From contig NZ_CAJHBQ010000004.1 of assembly GCF_904846685.1 (NCBI RefSeq), positions 124,001 through 188,000 on the forward strand: a stretch of DNA of 64,000 nucleotides. The letters run 5' to 3'. The stretch comes from Psychrobacter submarinus. GTDB taxonomy: Bacteria; Pseudomonadota; Gammaproteobacteria; Pseudomonadales; Moraxellaceae. A program made the translations under genes and the position numbers. Positions 1 to 8,466 of this stretch are shown here, one piece after another. Numbering within the stretch: position 1 is the first letter of the stretch; each line of letters begins with the position of its first letter. Under the pieces are notes generated by a model that was not told where the DNA came from, searched no databases, and saw only the letters and a program-made list of their open reading frames with translations.

Positions 1-348
1 GCGCATAATGGTAACCAGCCAAACTACATTGCCAATTTAGTCATCTCTGACCACCCTTATCATTCTGCTCGCACCCGCTGGCTCACTGCAGCCTTGATAG
101 ATCTGCAACAGCAGCTGATGCCACTAATTCGCTATCAAGGCGTCCGCAAAGCCGCTTTATTAGCGCGTCCCCTCCTCGCCTCTAGCTCTGCTAATAGGAC
201 TGAACCTAACCGTACTGGTCTGACGACAGAGACAACACAGATTCCTTTGGATTGGCATTCAGTGGTTCTACCCTTGATTAATCAGCACTTGCAAGCCCTC
301 CCTAAATTGCGTATTGCAGTGCATACTCCTAAGAGCCTTTCGCTATAA
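1..348 (+). CDS. C-terminal end of an unidentified protein, possibly primosomal helicase PriA
   Basis: The reading frame is open from base 1 to the TAA at 346-348, so about 115 C-terminal residues are present and the start lies outside the window. The segment has no diagnostic motif. Its pattern (a hydrophobic strand, a basic GVRKAALLAR stretch, then a long helix ending in LPKLRIAVHTPKSL) is reminiscent of the PriA C-terminus, which usually ends in a related R-W-x-x-D-V-D-P segment. The match is weak and made by eye. A Ser/Thr/Asn-rich insert sits in the middle. The product is best treated as unknown until the upstream part is seen. Confidence 0.45.
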   Translation, partial: AHNGNQPNYIANLVISDHPYHSARTRWLTAALIDLQQQLMPLIRYQGVRKAALLARPLLASSSANRTEPNRTGLTTETTQIPLDWHSVVLPLINQHLQALPKLRIAVHTPKSLSL

Positions 349-590
349 AGGAGGCTACTTTACAAAGTGGCTGTTGTATAACTTTGACTCATCACCCGTG
401 TTCAAAGCGTGTTTTGTAAAATACCCTGTACAGTAAAATCAAAATATGCTAAAAAATAGTGTTTACTACTTAATGACTAAAGCGACGAGCGAGACTGTCG
501 TTAAGCGGCGACGAATGCCGCGACTTAAAGCATTTTGATATAAAGCGTCGCGATCTACAGTATTATAATTTTCTGACAAAAGGACTGTCT

Positions 591-1499
591 ATGAAAACCC
601 TCAGAACTCCCGACTCGCATTTTGATAATCTACCTGACTTCGATTTTGCGCCAAATTATTTGATGGTTGCTGATGGCGACGGCGGCGAGCTGCGCGTACA
701 TTATCTAGATGAAGGTAATAAAGACGCTGACCCTATATTACTACTGCATGGTGAGCCGTCATGGTGCTACCTGTATCGCAAAATGATACCGATTCTGACC
801 GCAGCGGGACACCGTGTTATCGCGCCGGACTTGCCAGGATTTGGGCGCTCGGACAAGCCGGCCTCACGTACCGACTACACTTATCAGCGCCATGTTGACT
901 GGATGCAATCGCTAGTGGAGCAGCTAGATTTGCAAAATATCACTCTGTTTTGTCAAGATTGGGGCGGTCTGATTGGGCTACGACTTGTCGCGGATAACTC
1001 TGAGCGCTTTGCGAGAGTCGCGGCTGGCAACACCATGCTTCCCACCGGCGATCATGACCCTGGTGAGAGCTTTCGTCAGTGGCAGCAGTTCTCACAGGAC
1101 ACGCCAGAGTTTCATGTTGGCGGTATCATCAACGGCGGTACAACTACTGAATTATCACAGGCAACCATAGATGCATACAACGCGCCCTTCCCTAATGAGA
1201 CCTACAAAGAAGGCGCAAGGCAGTTCCCTATACTAGTGCCAACGACGCCTGATGATCCCGCCTCAGAGGCTAACCGCGCCGCTTGGGGCAAGCTTGGTCA
1301 ATGGACTAAGCCTTTTATCACTCTATTTGCGGACTCCGACCCTGTGACTGCAGGCGGAGATAAAATTATGCAAAAGCTGATACCAGGTACCAAAGGTCAA
1401 AAGCATACTACAATTGCTAACGCCGGTCATTTTTTGCAAGAAGATCAAGGTGAGCATATAGCTGAGTTATTAGCACAGTTCATCGCTGACAACCCATAG
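591..1499 (+). CDS. Haloalkane dehalogenase, subfamily I-like alpha/beta hydrolase
   Basis: This 302-residue enzyme is expected to cleave carbon-halogen bonds of haloalkanes to alcohol and halide in the cytoplasm. The sequence shows the HGEP oxyanion motif (residues 53-56), the nucleophile Asp123 in CQDWGG with halide-binding Trp124, a likely catalytic acid Asp250 in FADSDPVT, and the catalytic His280 in ANAGHFLQE. HGEP with a C-terminal acid is the pattern of the DhlA-like subfamily I. The start follows an AAAGGA Shine-Dalgarno about 7 bases upstream. It stands alone with no visible operon partner. The natural substrate cannot be read from sequence; a related hydrolase activity such as epoxide hydrolysis is the alternative. 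Confidence 0.85.
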   Translation: MKTLRTPDSHFDNLPDFDFAPNYLMVADGDGGELRVHYLDEGNKDADPILLLHGEPSWCYLYRKMIPILTAAGHRVIAPDLPGFGRSDKPASRTDYTYQRHVDWMQSLVEQLDLQNITLFCQDWGGLIGLRLVADNSERFARVAAGNTMLPTGDHDPGESFRQWQQFSQDTPEFHVGGIINGGTTTELSQATIDAYNAPFPNETYKEGARQFPILVPTTPDDPASEANRAAWGKLGQWTKPFITLFADSDPVTAGGDKIMQKLIPGTKGQKHTTIANAGHFLQEDQGEHIAELLAQFIADNP

Positions 1500-1723
1500 T
1501 AGGATATACTCTCGATAAACCTGCCGCAGAGCGCTCTTTATTTATGTTGTCATATACGAGTAAAGAGTTACTGTATATGCAGCAACTCCTTATCGTGTTT
1601 ACTTCTGTAGCCGTTAAATAGTAGTTTGATATCAACACCTTGTTTAAGCTCAGATCATCCCTTAACATCCTTTTTAAGAGTATGAGATAAATCTTAACTC
1701 ACTTTTATAAAGGATAAACAACA

Positions 1724-2440
1724 ATGTCAAACAACAATAATAGCTCTAATCAAACTCAAGCAAATCAAGATCAGACGCAGTCTTATGATAATGATACAGT
1801 TACAGGCGTAGAAGTCGTCAAAGACGATACTGTGGTCTATGAAGATGGCGACTTTGAAGAGTATAACGAAGCGCATGATTTTGAAGAAGATAGTCAAGAC
1901 AGCTCGGCTAAAGACAGTTCAACTAAAGACAGCATCGAAGATCTAAAACAGTCAGTCGACCAAACATCGAATAATGACAAAGATGACCAGTCGCAAAAAG
2001 CGAGCAAAGATAAAGACACTGATAAAGAGCAAACGTCTAATAAAGCAGACAATGCTAAAAACAAAGCTAGCAGTGATAAAGAGAAGTCTAAACCTAGCGA
2101 AGATGATAAAGACTCGCAAGACAGTAAAGCTGGCAAGAAAGATAGTGCTGATAAAGAGGACAAATCTAGCTCAGCTATGGCAGGTATTTATCAGTGGGCC
2201 TCAAAGCTCAAAGATGATTTGACCTCTGATACTGGCGGCATGACTCAAGACGTCTCTGAAAAAGCGACGGCTATGATGCTCGGTAAACTTGTCGATGCTG
2301 CTGACCTTGAACTGGCTGCGTTTGATAAAAGCTTAGAAGTTGCAAAAAACCTCATCGCGACGGCAGAAGAGAGACGCGAAAAGATTGTCGCTCGTAAGGA
2401 CAAGTATCAAGGTATGATCGATCAGCTAGACCAAGAATAA
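1724..2440 (+). CDS. Disordered Lys/Asp/Ser-rich protein with a C-terminal helical segment, unknown function
   Basis: I do not recognise this 238-residue protein. Residues 1-45 are Asn/Gln/Asp rich. Residues about 55-150 are almost only Lys, Asp, Ser, Glu, Gln and Asn in irregular K-D-S / D-K-E repeats with no hydrophobic core, so intrinsic disorder is expected. From about residue 150 the sequence becomes ordinary and looks helical (IYQWASKLKDDL, then a heptad-like MMLGKLVDAADLELAAFDKSL and a charged coiled-coil-like tail). It has no signal peptide or membrane span. An AAAGGA Shine-Dalgarno precedes the ATG and a hairpin terminator follows. Composition is hydrophilin/LEA-like; a stress or desiccation role is only inference. 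Confidence 0.75.
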   Translation: MSNNNNSSNQTQANQDQTQSYDNDTVTGVEVVKDDTVVYEDGDFEEYNEAHDFEEDSQDSSAKDSSTKDSIEDLKQSVDQTSNNDKDDQSQKASKDKDTDKEQTSNKADNAKNKASSDKEKSKPSEDDKDSQDSKAGKKDSADKEDKSSSAMAGIYQWASKLKDDLTSDTGGMTQDVSEKATAMMLGKLVDAADLELAAFDKSLEVAKNLIATAEERREKIVARKDKYQGMIDQLDQE

Positions 2441-2479
2441 TCCCTTTAATTGATCAGCTTCGAAGTTTAAAGTGCTACG

Positions 2480-2527
2480 AATCCAATGTCGGATGTTTAC
2501 TTTTAAGCATTCGGCATTGGATTTTTC
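2480..2527 (+). terminator. Hairpin terminator after the disordered-protein gene
   Basis: The arm AATCCAATGTCGGAT (2480-2494) pairs with ATTCGGCATTGGATT (2509-2523), allowing G-U pairs, and is followed by T-rich sequence. It sits about 40 bases after the stop codon at 2440. Confidence 0.65.
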
Positions 2528-2561
2528 GTTAACGTTTTAAAAGAACTTTATTCTATATATC

Positions 2562-2578
2562 GCCACTAGTGGCTTTTT
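2562..2578 (+). terminator. Second short hairpin with T-run
   Basis: The perfect palindrome GCCACTAGTGGC (2562-2573) is followed directly by five T on the plus strand. It could be a backup terminator for the plus-strand gene. On the minus strand it lacks a T-run, so it is not an obvious glsA terminator. Confidence 0.4.
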
Positions 2579-2630
2579 ATATCCAAAATCTTTGACATAT
2601 TATTGCTACCAACAAGCCCTTAGAGCTTAA

Positions 2631-3554
2631 TTATTTTGAAAAAACAGACCAGCCTGTCTGCTCTCCGAGTAGCTCTAAAGCTTTGGTCCCAAGTTTCGAG
2701 TTGCCGACTGAATTTAGGCCCGGTGACCATACTGCGACTGCGCCTTTACCTGGTGCTATGGTAAGAATACCGCCGCCGACGCCGCTTTTACCCGGTAGAC
2801 CCACCTGATAAGCAAACTCTCCAGAGCCATCATAGTGACCACACATCATCATCAACGAATTGATCCGCTTAGATTGCTGCGGGCTGATTACCTTTGCCCC
2901 TGTGGGTTGATTGACGCCGTTAGAAACCAAAAACAGACCGGCACGGGCCAACTGCTCACAGCTCATCGCAATCGAGCATTGATAAAAATAAGTGTTGAGA
3001 ATGTTATCGACATTGTGCTGTAGATGACCGAAGGATTTCATAAAATGCGCAAGCGCCGCGTTGCGATCTTCGTGGTCAATCTCAGACGTCGCTACTTTGT
3101 AGTCAAAGCAGATCGTCTCATCGTCTGCGATAAAGTGCACAAACTGCAATATTTCATCTAATATTTCTGTGGGCTCGCGTCCGAGCGTTATCGCATCGAC
3201 CACAGCAATGGCGCCTGCATTGATAAAAGGGTTGCGCGGCCTGCCCGATTCATATTCTAGTATAGTGATCGAGTTAAAAGGATCGCCGGAAGGTTCGCGG
3301 CCGACATGCCGCCAAAGCGCGCTGCCGAGTTTGCTCAGCGCAAGGGTTAATGTAAATACTTTGGAAATACTTTGTATAGAGAACAGCGTTTTGGCGTCGC
3401 CTGCCGAGTACATTTGCCCATCCGGGGTCGCAACAGCAATGCCGAATTGATTGGGGTCGACATGGGCGAGCTGCGGAATGTAATCTGCCACTTTTCCGCG
3501 CTCTGTCTCTAGCGCCATTTGGGCGGTAATGTCATCTAAGATTTGTTGCATCAT
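2631..3554 (-). CDS. glsA: Glutaminase A
   Basis: This hydrolyses L-glutamine to glutamate and ammonia in the cytoplasm. At 307 residues it matches the serine-dependent glutaminase family (beta-lactamase-like fold). Visible family marks are the catalytic S-x-x-K in [10 protein letters not shown] (Ser62, Lys65), the PFNSI and [10 protein letters not shown] substrate-pocket motifs, and a Gly-rich GKSGVGGGI motif near the C-terminus. Two Met codons open the frame, and the AAGGAG sequence just upstream supports starting here. It lies downstream of pnp in the same direction but behind a strong terminator, so it probably has its own promoter in the 150-base gap. Confidence 0.92.
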   Translation of the reverse strand: MMQQILDDITAQMALETERGKVADYIPQLAHVDPNQFGIAVATPDGQMYSAGDAKTLFSIQSISKVFTLTLALSKLGSALWRHVGREPSGDPFNSITILEYESGRPRNPFINAGAIAVVDAITLGREPTEILDEILQFVHFIADDETICFDYKVATSEIDHEDRNAALAHFMKSFGHLQHNVDNILNTYFYQCSIAMSCEQLARAGLFLVSNGVNQPTGAKVISPQQSKRINSLMMMCGHYDGSGEFAYQVGLPGKSGVGGGILTIAPGKGAVAVWSPGLNSVGNSKLGTKALELLGEQTGWSVFSK

Positions 3555-3694
3555 AAGGAGTAACCGTGTTTTATAAGTTTTCTTAAATAGCGGTGATTTT
3601 AACTTAATTTAGCAGGATGTTGCGTGCAGCTTACGACACTCAACATTGTAAAGTACAAATTACTTTCATCATATTATTCAGAAGCAAAACCCAT

Positions 3695-3734
3695 ACAAAA
3701 ACCGCCCTAACTATGAAGCTAGAGCGGTTTTTGT
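3695..3734 (-). terminator. pnp terminator
   Basis: ACAAAAACCGC and GCGGTTTTTGT form a perfect inverted repeat around an 18-base loop. On the minus strand the hairpin ends in a T-run 33 bases after the pnp stop codon. Confidence 0.75.
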
Positions 3735-3766
3735 ATTTGTACTCAATTAGATTGAGCTAAAACTAT

Positions 3767-5890
3767 TTATTCAGCAGCGGTATCTTGCTCAACGCCTTTC
3801 ATAGTCAGCTTGATGCGACCACGGTTATCGACGTCTTGTACTAAGACTTTAACGGTTTGACCCTCAGATAGATAGTCAGAAACATTCTCGACACGCTCTT
3901 CAGCGATTTGTGAGATGTGTACCAGACCATCGGTGTTTGGTAAGACGTTCACGAATGCGCCAAAGTCTACGATACGCGCGACAGTACCTTCATAAGTTTT
4001 ACCGACTTCAACCTCAGCAGTAAGCGCTTCGATTTTACCGATAGCGGCTTTGGTTGCGGCTTTGTTTTCGCCAAAGATACGGATGGTACCAGCATCATCG
4101 ATATCGATGACAGCACCTGTCTCTTCAGTTAGCTGACGGATCATCGCGCCGCCTTTACCGATGACGTCACGAATCTTATCAGGGTTGATCTCAATCACTG
4201 CATAGTTCGGTGCATGCGCATTGATTTCAGTACGGCTCTCAGGCAGTACTTTATTCATTGCATCTAAGATATGGATACGACCCGCATGAGCTTGCTTAAG
4301 CGCTTGCTCCATGATGTCCGGCGTAATGCCTTCGATTTTAATATCCATTTGTAGGGCGGTGATACCGTCTTTAGAACCAGCAACCTTAAAATCCATGTCT
4401 CCAAGATGATCTTCGTCACCTAAGATGTCAGATAAGACAGCAAAGCGCTCGCCTTCTTTCACTAGACCCATAGCGATACCAGCGACTGGTGCTTTAAGTG
4501 GCACGCCTGCGTCCATCAAGGCAAGGCTAGCACCACAAACAGAAGCCATAGAAGAAGAACCGTTTGATTCTGTGATCTCTGATACCACGCGGATGACATA
4601 CGGGAAGCGTTCGCTGTCTGGTAGCATCGCTTGCACACCGCGGCGCGCTAGGCGACCATGACCAATCTCGCGACGCTTTGGAATGCCTTCGCGGCCGGTC
4701 TCGCCCACTGAGAAATGCGGGAAGTTATAATGCAACATGAAATGGTCACGAATCGTACCCGCTAATGAGTCAATCATATTGACATCACGGCTGTTACCCA
4801 AAGTGGTGGTCACTAGCGCCTGAGTCTCACCGCGAGTAAATAGTGCTGAACCATGCGTATAAGGAAGCACGCCAACTTGTACGTCTAGCGCACGCACAGT
4901 ATCCAAATCACGGCCGTCGATACGCGGCTTACCTGACAAGATGTTGTCACGTACCGTACGATACTTAAGGTCATTATAGATGTCTTTTAGCTCAGCGACT
5001 TTGCTACTGTAGTCCTCAGACTCGCTATCACCTGCTAGCGCTTCGATAGCGGCGTCTTTAATTTCATCAAGTTTCGTGTAGCGATCTTGCTTGTTTTTAA
5101 TGCTATAAGCATCAGCCACTTGCGCGCCGAACTGCTCTTTCATAGCAGATTCTAGCTGCTCATCGGTCTTTGGTGCTTCATACTGCTGCTTAGCCGTACC
5201 GACTTCCTCAGCTAGCGAGATGATATTATCAATGACAATTTGCTGCTGCTCATGACCGTAGAGTACCGCACCAAGCATTTGATCTTCTGAGAGCTCAGCG
5301 GCTTCAGATTCAACCATCAGTACAGCAGACTTAGTACCAGCAACCACTAGATCAAGATCACTCTCTTCGAGCTGCTCAATTGTTGGGTTTAGGACGTATT
5401 CGCCATTCATAAAGCCAACACGCGCCGCTGCTACAGGGCCATTGAATGGCGCATCAGAGATAGCCAGTGCCGCTGAAGCACCAATGAGGGCTGCGATATC
5501 AGCAGACTGAGTCTTATCTGACGAGACAACCGTCGCTGTGATTTGGACTTCGTTGACATAACCTTCAGGGAATAACGGACGAATCGGACGGTCGATAAGA
5601 CGTGAGGTTAAGGTTTCGTTTTCACTAGCACGGCCTTCGCGTTTGCCATAAGCGCCTGGGATTTTACCCGCAGCATACATTTTTTCTTGATAGTTAACGG
5701 TCAACGGGAAGAAGTTTTGACCTTCTTTAGCTTCAGACTTGACGACCGCTGCTACTAAAACCGTAACACCGCCCATATGTACCATAATAGAGTTTGCTTG
5801 ACGGGCAACACGGCCAGTCTCGATAACGACTTGCTGGTCGCCATATTGAAACTCACGGGTAATGGTATTAAACATTGACTGGTTTGACAT
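3767..5890 (-). CDS. pnp: Polyribonucleotide nucleotidyltransferase (PNPase)
   Basis: This 3'-5' phosphorolytic exoribonuclease is a trimeric core of the RNA degradosome. The 707 residues show the usual order: a first RNase PH domain, an alpha-helical linker (about 240-325), a second RNase PH domain starting at [15 protein letters not shown], then a KH domain with [12 protein letters not shown] and a C-terminal S1 domain with [13 protein letters not shown]. An AGGAA Shine-Dalgarno lies upstream of the ATG. It follows rpsO on the same strand, the order conserved in E. coli, with 0.5 kb and a terminator in between. In E. coli the pnp leader is autoregulated through an RNase III hairpin; I did not identify an equivalent here. 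Confidence 0.97.
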   Translation of the reverse strand: MSNQSMFNTITREFQYGDQQVVIETGRVARQANSIMVHMGGVTVLVAAVVKSEAKEGQNFFPLTVNYQEKMYAAGKIPGAYGKREGRASENETLTSRLIDRPIRPLFPEGYVNEVQITATVVSSDKTQSADIAALIGASAALAISDAPFNGPVAAARVGFMNGEYVLNPTIEQLEESDLDLVVAGTKSAVLMVESEAAELSEDQMLGAVLYGHEQQQIVIDNIISLAEEVGTAKQQYEAPKTDEQLESAMKEQFGAQVADAYSIKNKQDRYTKLDEIKDAAIEALAGDSESEDYSSKVAELKDIYNDLKYRTVRDNILSGKPRIDGRDLDTVRALDVQVGVLPYTHGSALFTRGETQALVTTTLGNSRDVNMIDSLAGTIRDHFMLHYNFPHFSVGETGREGIPKRREIGHGRLARRGVQAMLPDSERFPYVIRVVSEITESNGSSSMASVCGASLALMDAGVPLKAPVAGIAMGLVKEGERFAVLSDILGDEDHLGDMDFKVAGSKDGITALQMDIKIEGITPDIMEQALKQAHAGRIHILDAMNKVLPESRTEINAHAPNYAVIEINPDKIRDVIGKGGAMIRQLTEETGAVIDIDDAGTIRIFGENKAATKAAIGKIEALTAEVEVGKTYEGTVARIVDFGAFVNVLPNTDGLVHISQIAEERVENVSDYLSEGQTVKVLVQDVDNRGRIKLTMKGVEQDTAAE

Positions 5891-6333
5891 ATAAATTTTT
5901 TCCTAATGTTGAATGACGAAAATGATAGTCGCCTGTATAAACAGCGCGCTTATCGCTCGTTAAAACTTTTAATAAATGCTTTGGCGCCTGACGACTATCG
6001 ATAAGCTAAACAAACCAAGCTCCACCGCGCCTATAGTAACTTATGTGCTTATATTAACTAATGTGCAAGTACTGGCACTGAATAAAAATCCATATATTAT
6101 ATTTTACTTCTTTATAAACTTGATAACGCTACTAGTATCAATAATCTTGATAGCACTTTTATACCATCGCCTATTTTACAGAGATTTGTGGCCATTGACC
6201 AATTAATTGCAACCCTAAGCACTCTTTATGTTAGCGACTGGTTATTGTCATAACAGGCTTTACGACCCCTGCTATTTTACAGTCTGGTTTATCACTTCAA
6301 ATAATGATAATGGGTCAACTATCCATACGGCAT
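5891..6333. other. Long rpsO-pnp intergenic region
   Basis: About 440 AT-rich bases separate the pnp start from the rpsO terminator. The pnp promoter must lie here. A 76-codon hydrophobic frame on the plus strand (5976-6206) lacks a ribosome binding site and was not accepted. No convincing stem-loop like the E. coli RNase III site was found by eye. Confidence 0.5.
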
Positions 6334-6364
6334 AAAAAAACGGTGTGAAACTATTCCACACCGT
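6334..6364 (-). terminator. rpsO terminator
   Basis: On the minus strand the arms CGGTGTG (6357-6363) and CACACCG (6341-6347) enclose a 9-base loop and are followed by seven T. This is a textbook intrinsic terminator 60 bases after the rpsO stop. Confidence 0.85.
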
Positions 6365-6422
6365 CTTATACTGCTCAAGTCTTGCTGTATTAATCTCATC
6401 TACCTTATCGGTAGAGGTTAAA

Positions 6423-6689
6423 TTAACGACGCAGACCTAACTGGTTGATCAAAGTAGAATAACGACCAAGATCTTTACCTTTTAGGTAATCAAGTAGTTT
6501 ACGGCGAGTGTTAACCATACGGATAAGACCACGGCGGCTATGATGATCGCCTTTGTGCTCTTTAAAATGGTTCTGTAGATCGTTGATACGAGCACTCAAT
6601 AGAGCAACTTGTACTTCTGGTGAGCCAGTATCGTTTTCGCCGCGTTGGTATTGGGCGATGATTTGTTCGCGATCGGTATTCGTTAGCAT
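6423..6689 (-). CDS. rpsO: 30S ribosomal protein S15
   Basis: S15 binds the central domain of 16S rRNA early in 30S assembly. The 88-residue product begins [15 protein letters not shown] and ends LGLRR. It has the family hallmarks [10 protein letters not shown] and the rRNA-binding [25 protein letters not shown]. Start choice: five extra in-frame codons exist upstream (to 6704), but a GGAG Shine-Dalgarno sits 8 bases before the ATG at 6689, which also gives the normal family length. It precedes pnp as in other gammaproteobacteria. Confidence 0.97.
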   Translation of the reverse strand: MLTNTDREQIIAQYQRGENDTGSPEVQVALLSARINDLQNHFKEHKGDHHSRRGLIRMVNTRRKLLDYLKGKDLGRYSTLINQLGLRR

Positions 6690-7108
6690 AATAATCTCCA
6701 GCAATGCTAAGAGTTAAATAACTTATTCAATCAATTTGAACGGTTATCAAACTATAAAGTAAATAAAATAGCCAGCTTCTCATTCAGGGCAACCCTGCAT
6801 AACTAGAGTTACCCTATTGACAAGCAAGCTTAGGTGGTTAGCTTCAATTTAAGATATAAGCAATACCAAGTCGGTGAAACCATGACGTTGATAAAATTAT
6901 CGTAATGGTAAGTCTGTAGTCTAAAGACCACAAGCCTTCCCTATTAAAACTTGGCGCTAGTATAACAAAAAACGGCTCAACTAGCAGCAATTATTCGCAG
7001 TAGTTTGAACCGTTTACAATTTAAGCCGTGTCCACTCTAAGCTATTTGTAGTTTAAATTATATAAACTAGAGTAGACATGGCAAAAGTATCGATAGTTAT
7101 CAGTTAGC
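6690..7108. other. Intergenic region with two long hairpins
   Basis: The rpsO promoter is expected in the left half. At about 6966-7016 the imperfect repeat AACGGCTCAACTAG / CTACTGCG..TTGAACCGTT forms a minus-strand hairpin ending in six T, a plausible terminator for the small gene at 7109. A second long imperfect inverted repeat pairs 7025-7039 (GCCGTGTCCACTCTA) with 7068-7082 (TAGAGTAGACATGGC). It has no T-run. Confidence 0.5.
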
Positions 7109-7285
7109 TTACTTTTTATTCAGATCGTCTTCTTTAGCAGTTCCGCCTAAAGCATCATCATCTAAAGGGGCAGTTGTTGCCTCGGCTAAGCTATCAGGAC
7201 TTTTATCTTCTTTCGGGTTGATGTCGTCAGCTAGCTTTTCGATCCGCTGCTCTTCTGTGTCCATGTTTTTCTCTGACTTATCCAT
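7109..7285 (-). CDS. Small acidic/lysine-rich protein, unknown function
   Basis: This 58-residue hydrophilic protein (MDKSEKNMDTEEQRIEKLAD...) has many Asp, Glu and Lys, no Cys, no aromatic residues and no hydrophobic segment. I do not recognise it. Start choice: an upstream ATG at 7330 would add 15 residues, but an AGAGGAAA Shine-Dalgarno lies 8 bases before the ATG at 7285. It lies 74 bases downstream of a second, similarly small charged protein and in line with a DJ-1/PfpI gene, suggesting a stress-linked set. Disorder is expected; the function is unknown. Confidence 0.6.
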   Translation of the reverse strand: MDKSEKNMDTEEQRIEKLADDINPKEDKSPDSLAEATTAPLDDDALGGTAKEDDLNKK

Positions 7286-7359
7286 ATTATTTTCCTCTCT
7301 GATTGCGTTGACCTGTTGTTGTCTTGGCATTCAATGAATACATACTGAAAATTAAGCTA

Positions 7360-7521
7360 TTACTTATCTTCCTTAGCTTCTTTTACATTATCAGCAATAC
7401 GATCTGCTGCAGCTTCACTATCTGTCGTGTGGTTGTCTTCTGTCTGGCTCTTAAGAGACGCTTCTGCTGACTCTGAACGCTGCTGTTCAAGCTTAGTATC
7501 GTTTGGGTTAGGCTGTGTCAT
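7360..7521 (-). CDS. Small charged protein (53 aa), unknown function
   Basis: The frame reads MTQPNPNDTKLEQQRSESAE and ends in NVKEAKEDK before TAA. It is 53 residues, strongly hydrophilic, and devoid of aromatic residues and Cys. An AAGGATAT Shine-Dalgarno is correctly placed before the ATG. It shares a general style (E-Q-Q/E-Q-R, a central acidic stretch, R-I-A-D/K-L-A-D-D) with the 58-residue protein just downstream, so the two may be diverged paralogues. It is transcribed in the same direction as the DJ-1/PfpI gene upstream. No function can be assigned. Confidence 0.55.
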   Translation of the reverse strand: MTQPNPNDTKLEQQRSESAEASLKSQTEDNHTTDSEAAADRIADNVKEAKEDK

Positions 7522-7616
7522 AATAATATCCTTTGTAAGTTAAGTTATCATTGTTAAATGATTGGTTATCAAAATTATCTAATCTTTAGAATGTATTAAT
7601 ATCTGTAAAAAACGGC

Positions 7617-8144
7617 TCATTTAGACAGTGCTTTATCGATAGCTTCAACGAAATTATCAATATCATCTGGGTTGCGTGAAGTGATTAAGTTACCATCGAC
7701 CTGCACGGTTTCATCAACGAAAGTTGCTCCGGCATTCTCTAAATCTGTCTGTAATGAATGATAGGCCGTTAAGGTTCTACCTTTAGCAATACCAGTATTA
7801 ATAAGTGTCCAAGGCGCATGACAGATAACAGCTAAAGTCTTATCGCTGTCATTAATAGCTTTTATGATGCTATGGGCTTGCTCGTTACCACGAATGGTAT
7901 CAGCGTTAACGGTACCACCCGGCAATACTAAAGCATCGTACTCATCGGTATTCGCCTCTTTGGCAAAGATATCAGCAGTGAACGTATCACCCTTATTGAC
8001 ATCCTGATTCATCGCCTGAACTTCTTTGTCATCGTTGGTTGTTATGAGCAGTGTCTTATAACCTTTGTCTTTAAGCTTATTATTGACCTCTTCGTACTCA
8101 GCTTGTTCAAAGTTATTATGTAATAAAAATGCAATAGTCTTCAT
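7617..8144 (-). CDS. DJ-1/PfpI family protein (class I glutamine amidotransferase-like)
   Basis: This 175-residue cytoplasmic protein belongs to the DJ-1/ThiJ/PfpI superfamily. It has the nucleophile-elbow Cys in AVICHAPW (about residue 109), the acidic partner in the FEQAEYEE motif near residue 13-20, and the GG loop in ALVLPGGTVNAD. Members closest in length (general stress protein 18, YhbO-like) act as deglycases, chaperones or stress proteins; the exact reaction is disputed in the literature and cannot be read here. An AGAGGTGG Shine-Dalgarno precedes the ATG. Two tiny charged proteins follow on the same strand. Confidence 0.88.
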   Translation of the reverse strand: MKTIAFLLHNNFEQAEYEEVNNKLKDKGYKTLLITTNDDKEVQAMNQDVNKGDTFTADIFAKEANTDEYDALVLPGGTVNADTIRGNEQAHSIIKAINDSDKTLAVICHAPWTLINTGIAKGRTLTAYHSLQTDLENAGATFVDETVQVDGNLITSRNPDDIDNFVEAIDKALSK

Positions 8145-8378
8145 GGACCACCTCTTTTATTCGTGACGTTAATTTAGCTTGCTGGTATTATCATTATGAT
8201 TGCTTAGATTCACTTTAATAGTGTGCTATTAAGTGCTATTGTTATTTTATGTCTCAAACTTTCCTTCACTGGAATTATAGTTATTATTTAATTTTTCATC
8301 CTTACTTCTTCTTGTTTTAATTTTTCTTGTTTTTCTATTTTTATGCCAAGCTTTCCTGAGCTGACTTAACTACTGTAT
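8145..8378. other. Intergenic region between the truB terminator and the DJ-1/PfpI gene
   Basis: This very AT-rich stretch should hold the promoter of the minus-strand DJ-1/PfpI gene. No RNA gene, repeat or ORF with a ribosome binding site was seen. Confidence 0.4.
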
Positions 8379-8412
8379 AAAAAAAGCAGGTTTCGTTATA
8401 CACAAAACCTGC
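8379..8412 (-). terminator. Terminator of the rimP-truB operon
   Basis: GCAGGTTT (8386-8393) pairs with AAACCTGC (8405-8412). On the minus strand the hairpin is followed by seven T. It lies about 55 bases after the truB stop. Confidence 0.85.
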
Positions 8413-8466
8413 AATGAAATGTATGAGTATGTGATTAATGTAATTCACTAGTAACTGATATTATCG

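Noticed and set aside
1894..2163. A Ser/Leu-rich minus-strand frame opposite the disordered protein
   Set aside because: Mirror image of the Lys/Asp/Ser codon repeats; no start signals.
5976..6206. A 76-codon hydrophobic plus-strand frame between pnp and rpsO
   Set aside because: No ribosome binding site; the hydrophobic composition is what AT-rich non-coding DNA gives; it overlaps the expected pnp promoter.
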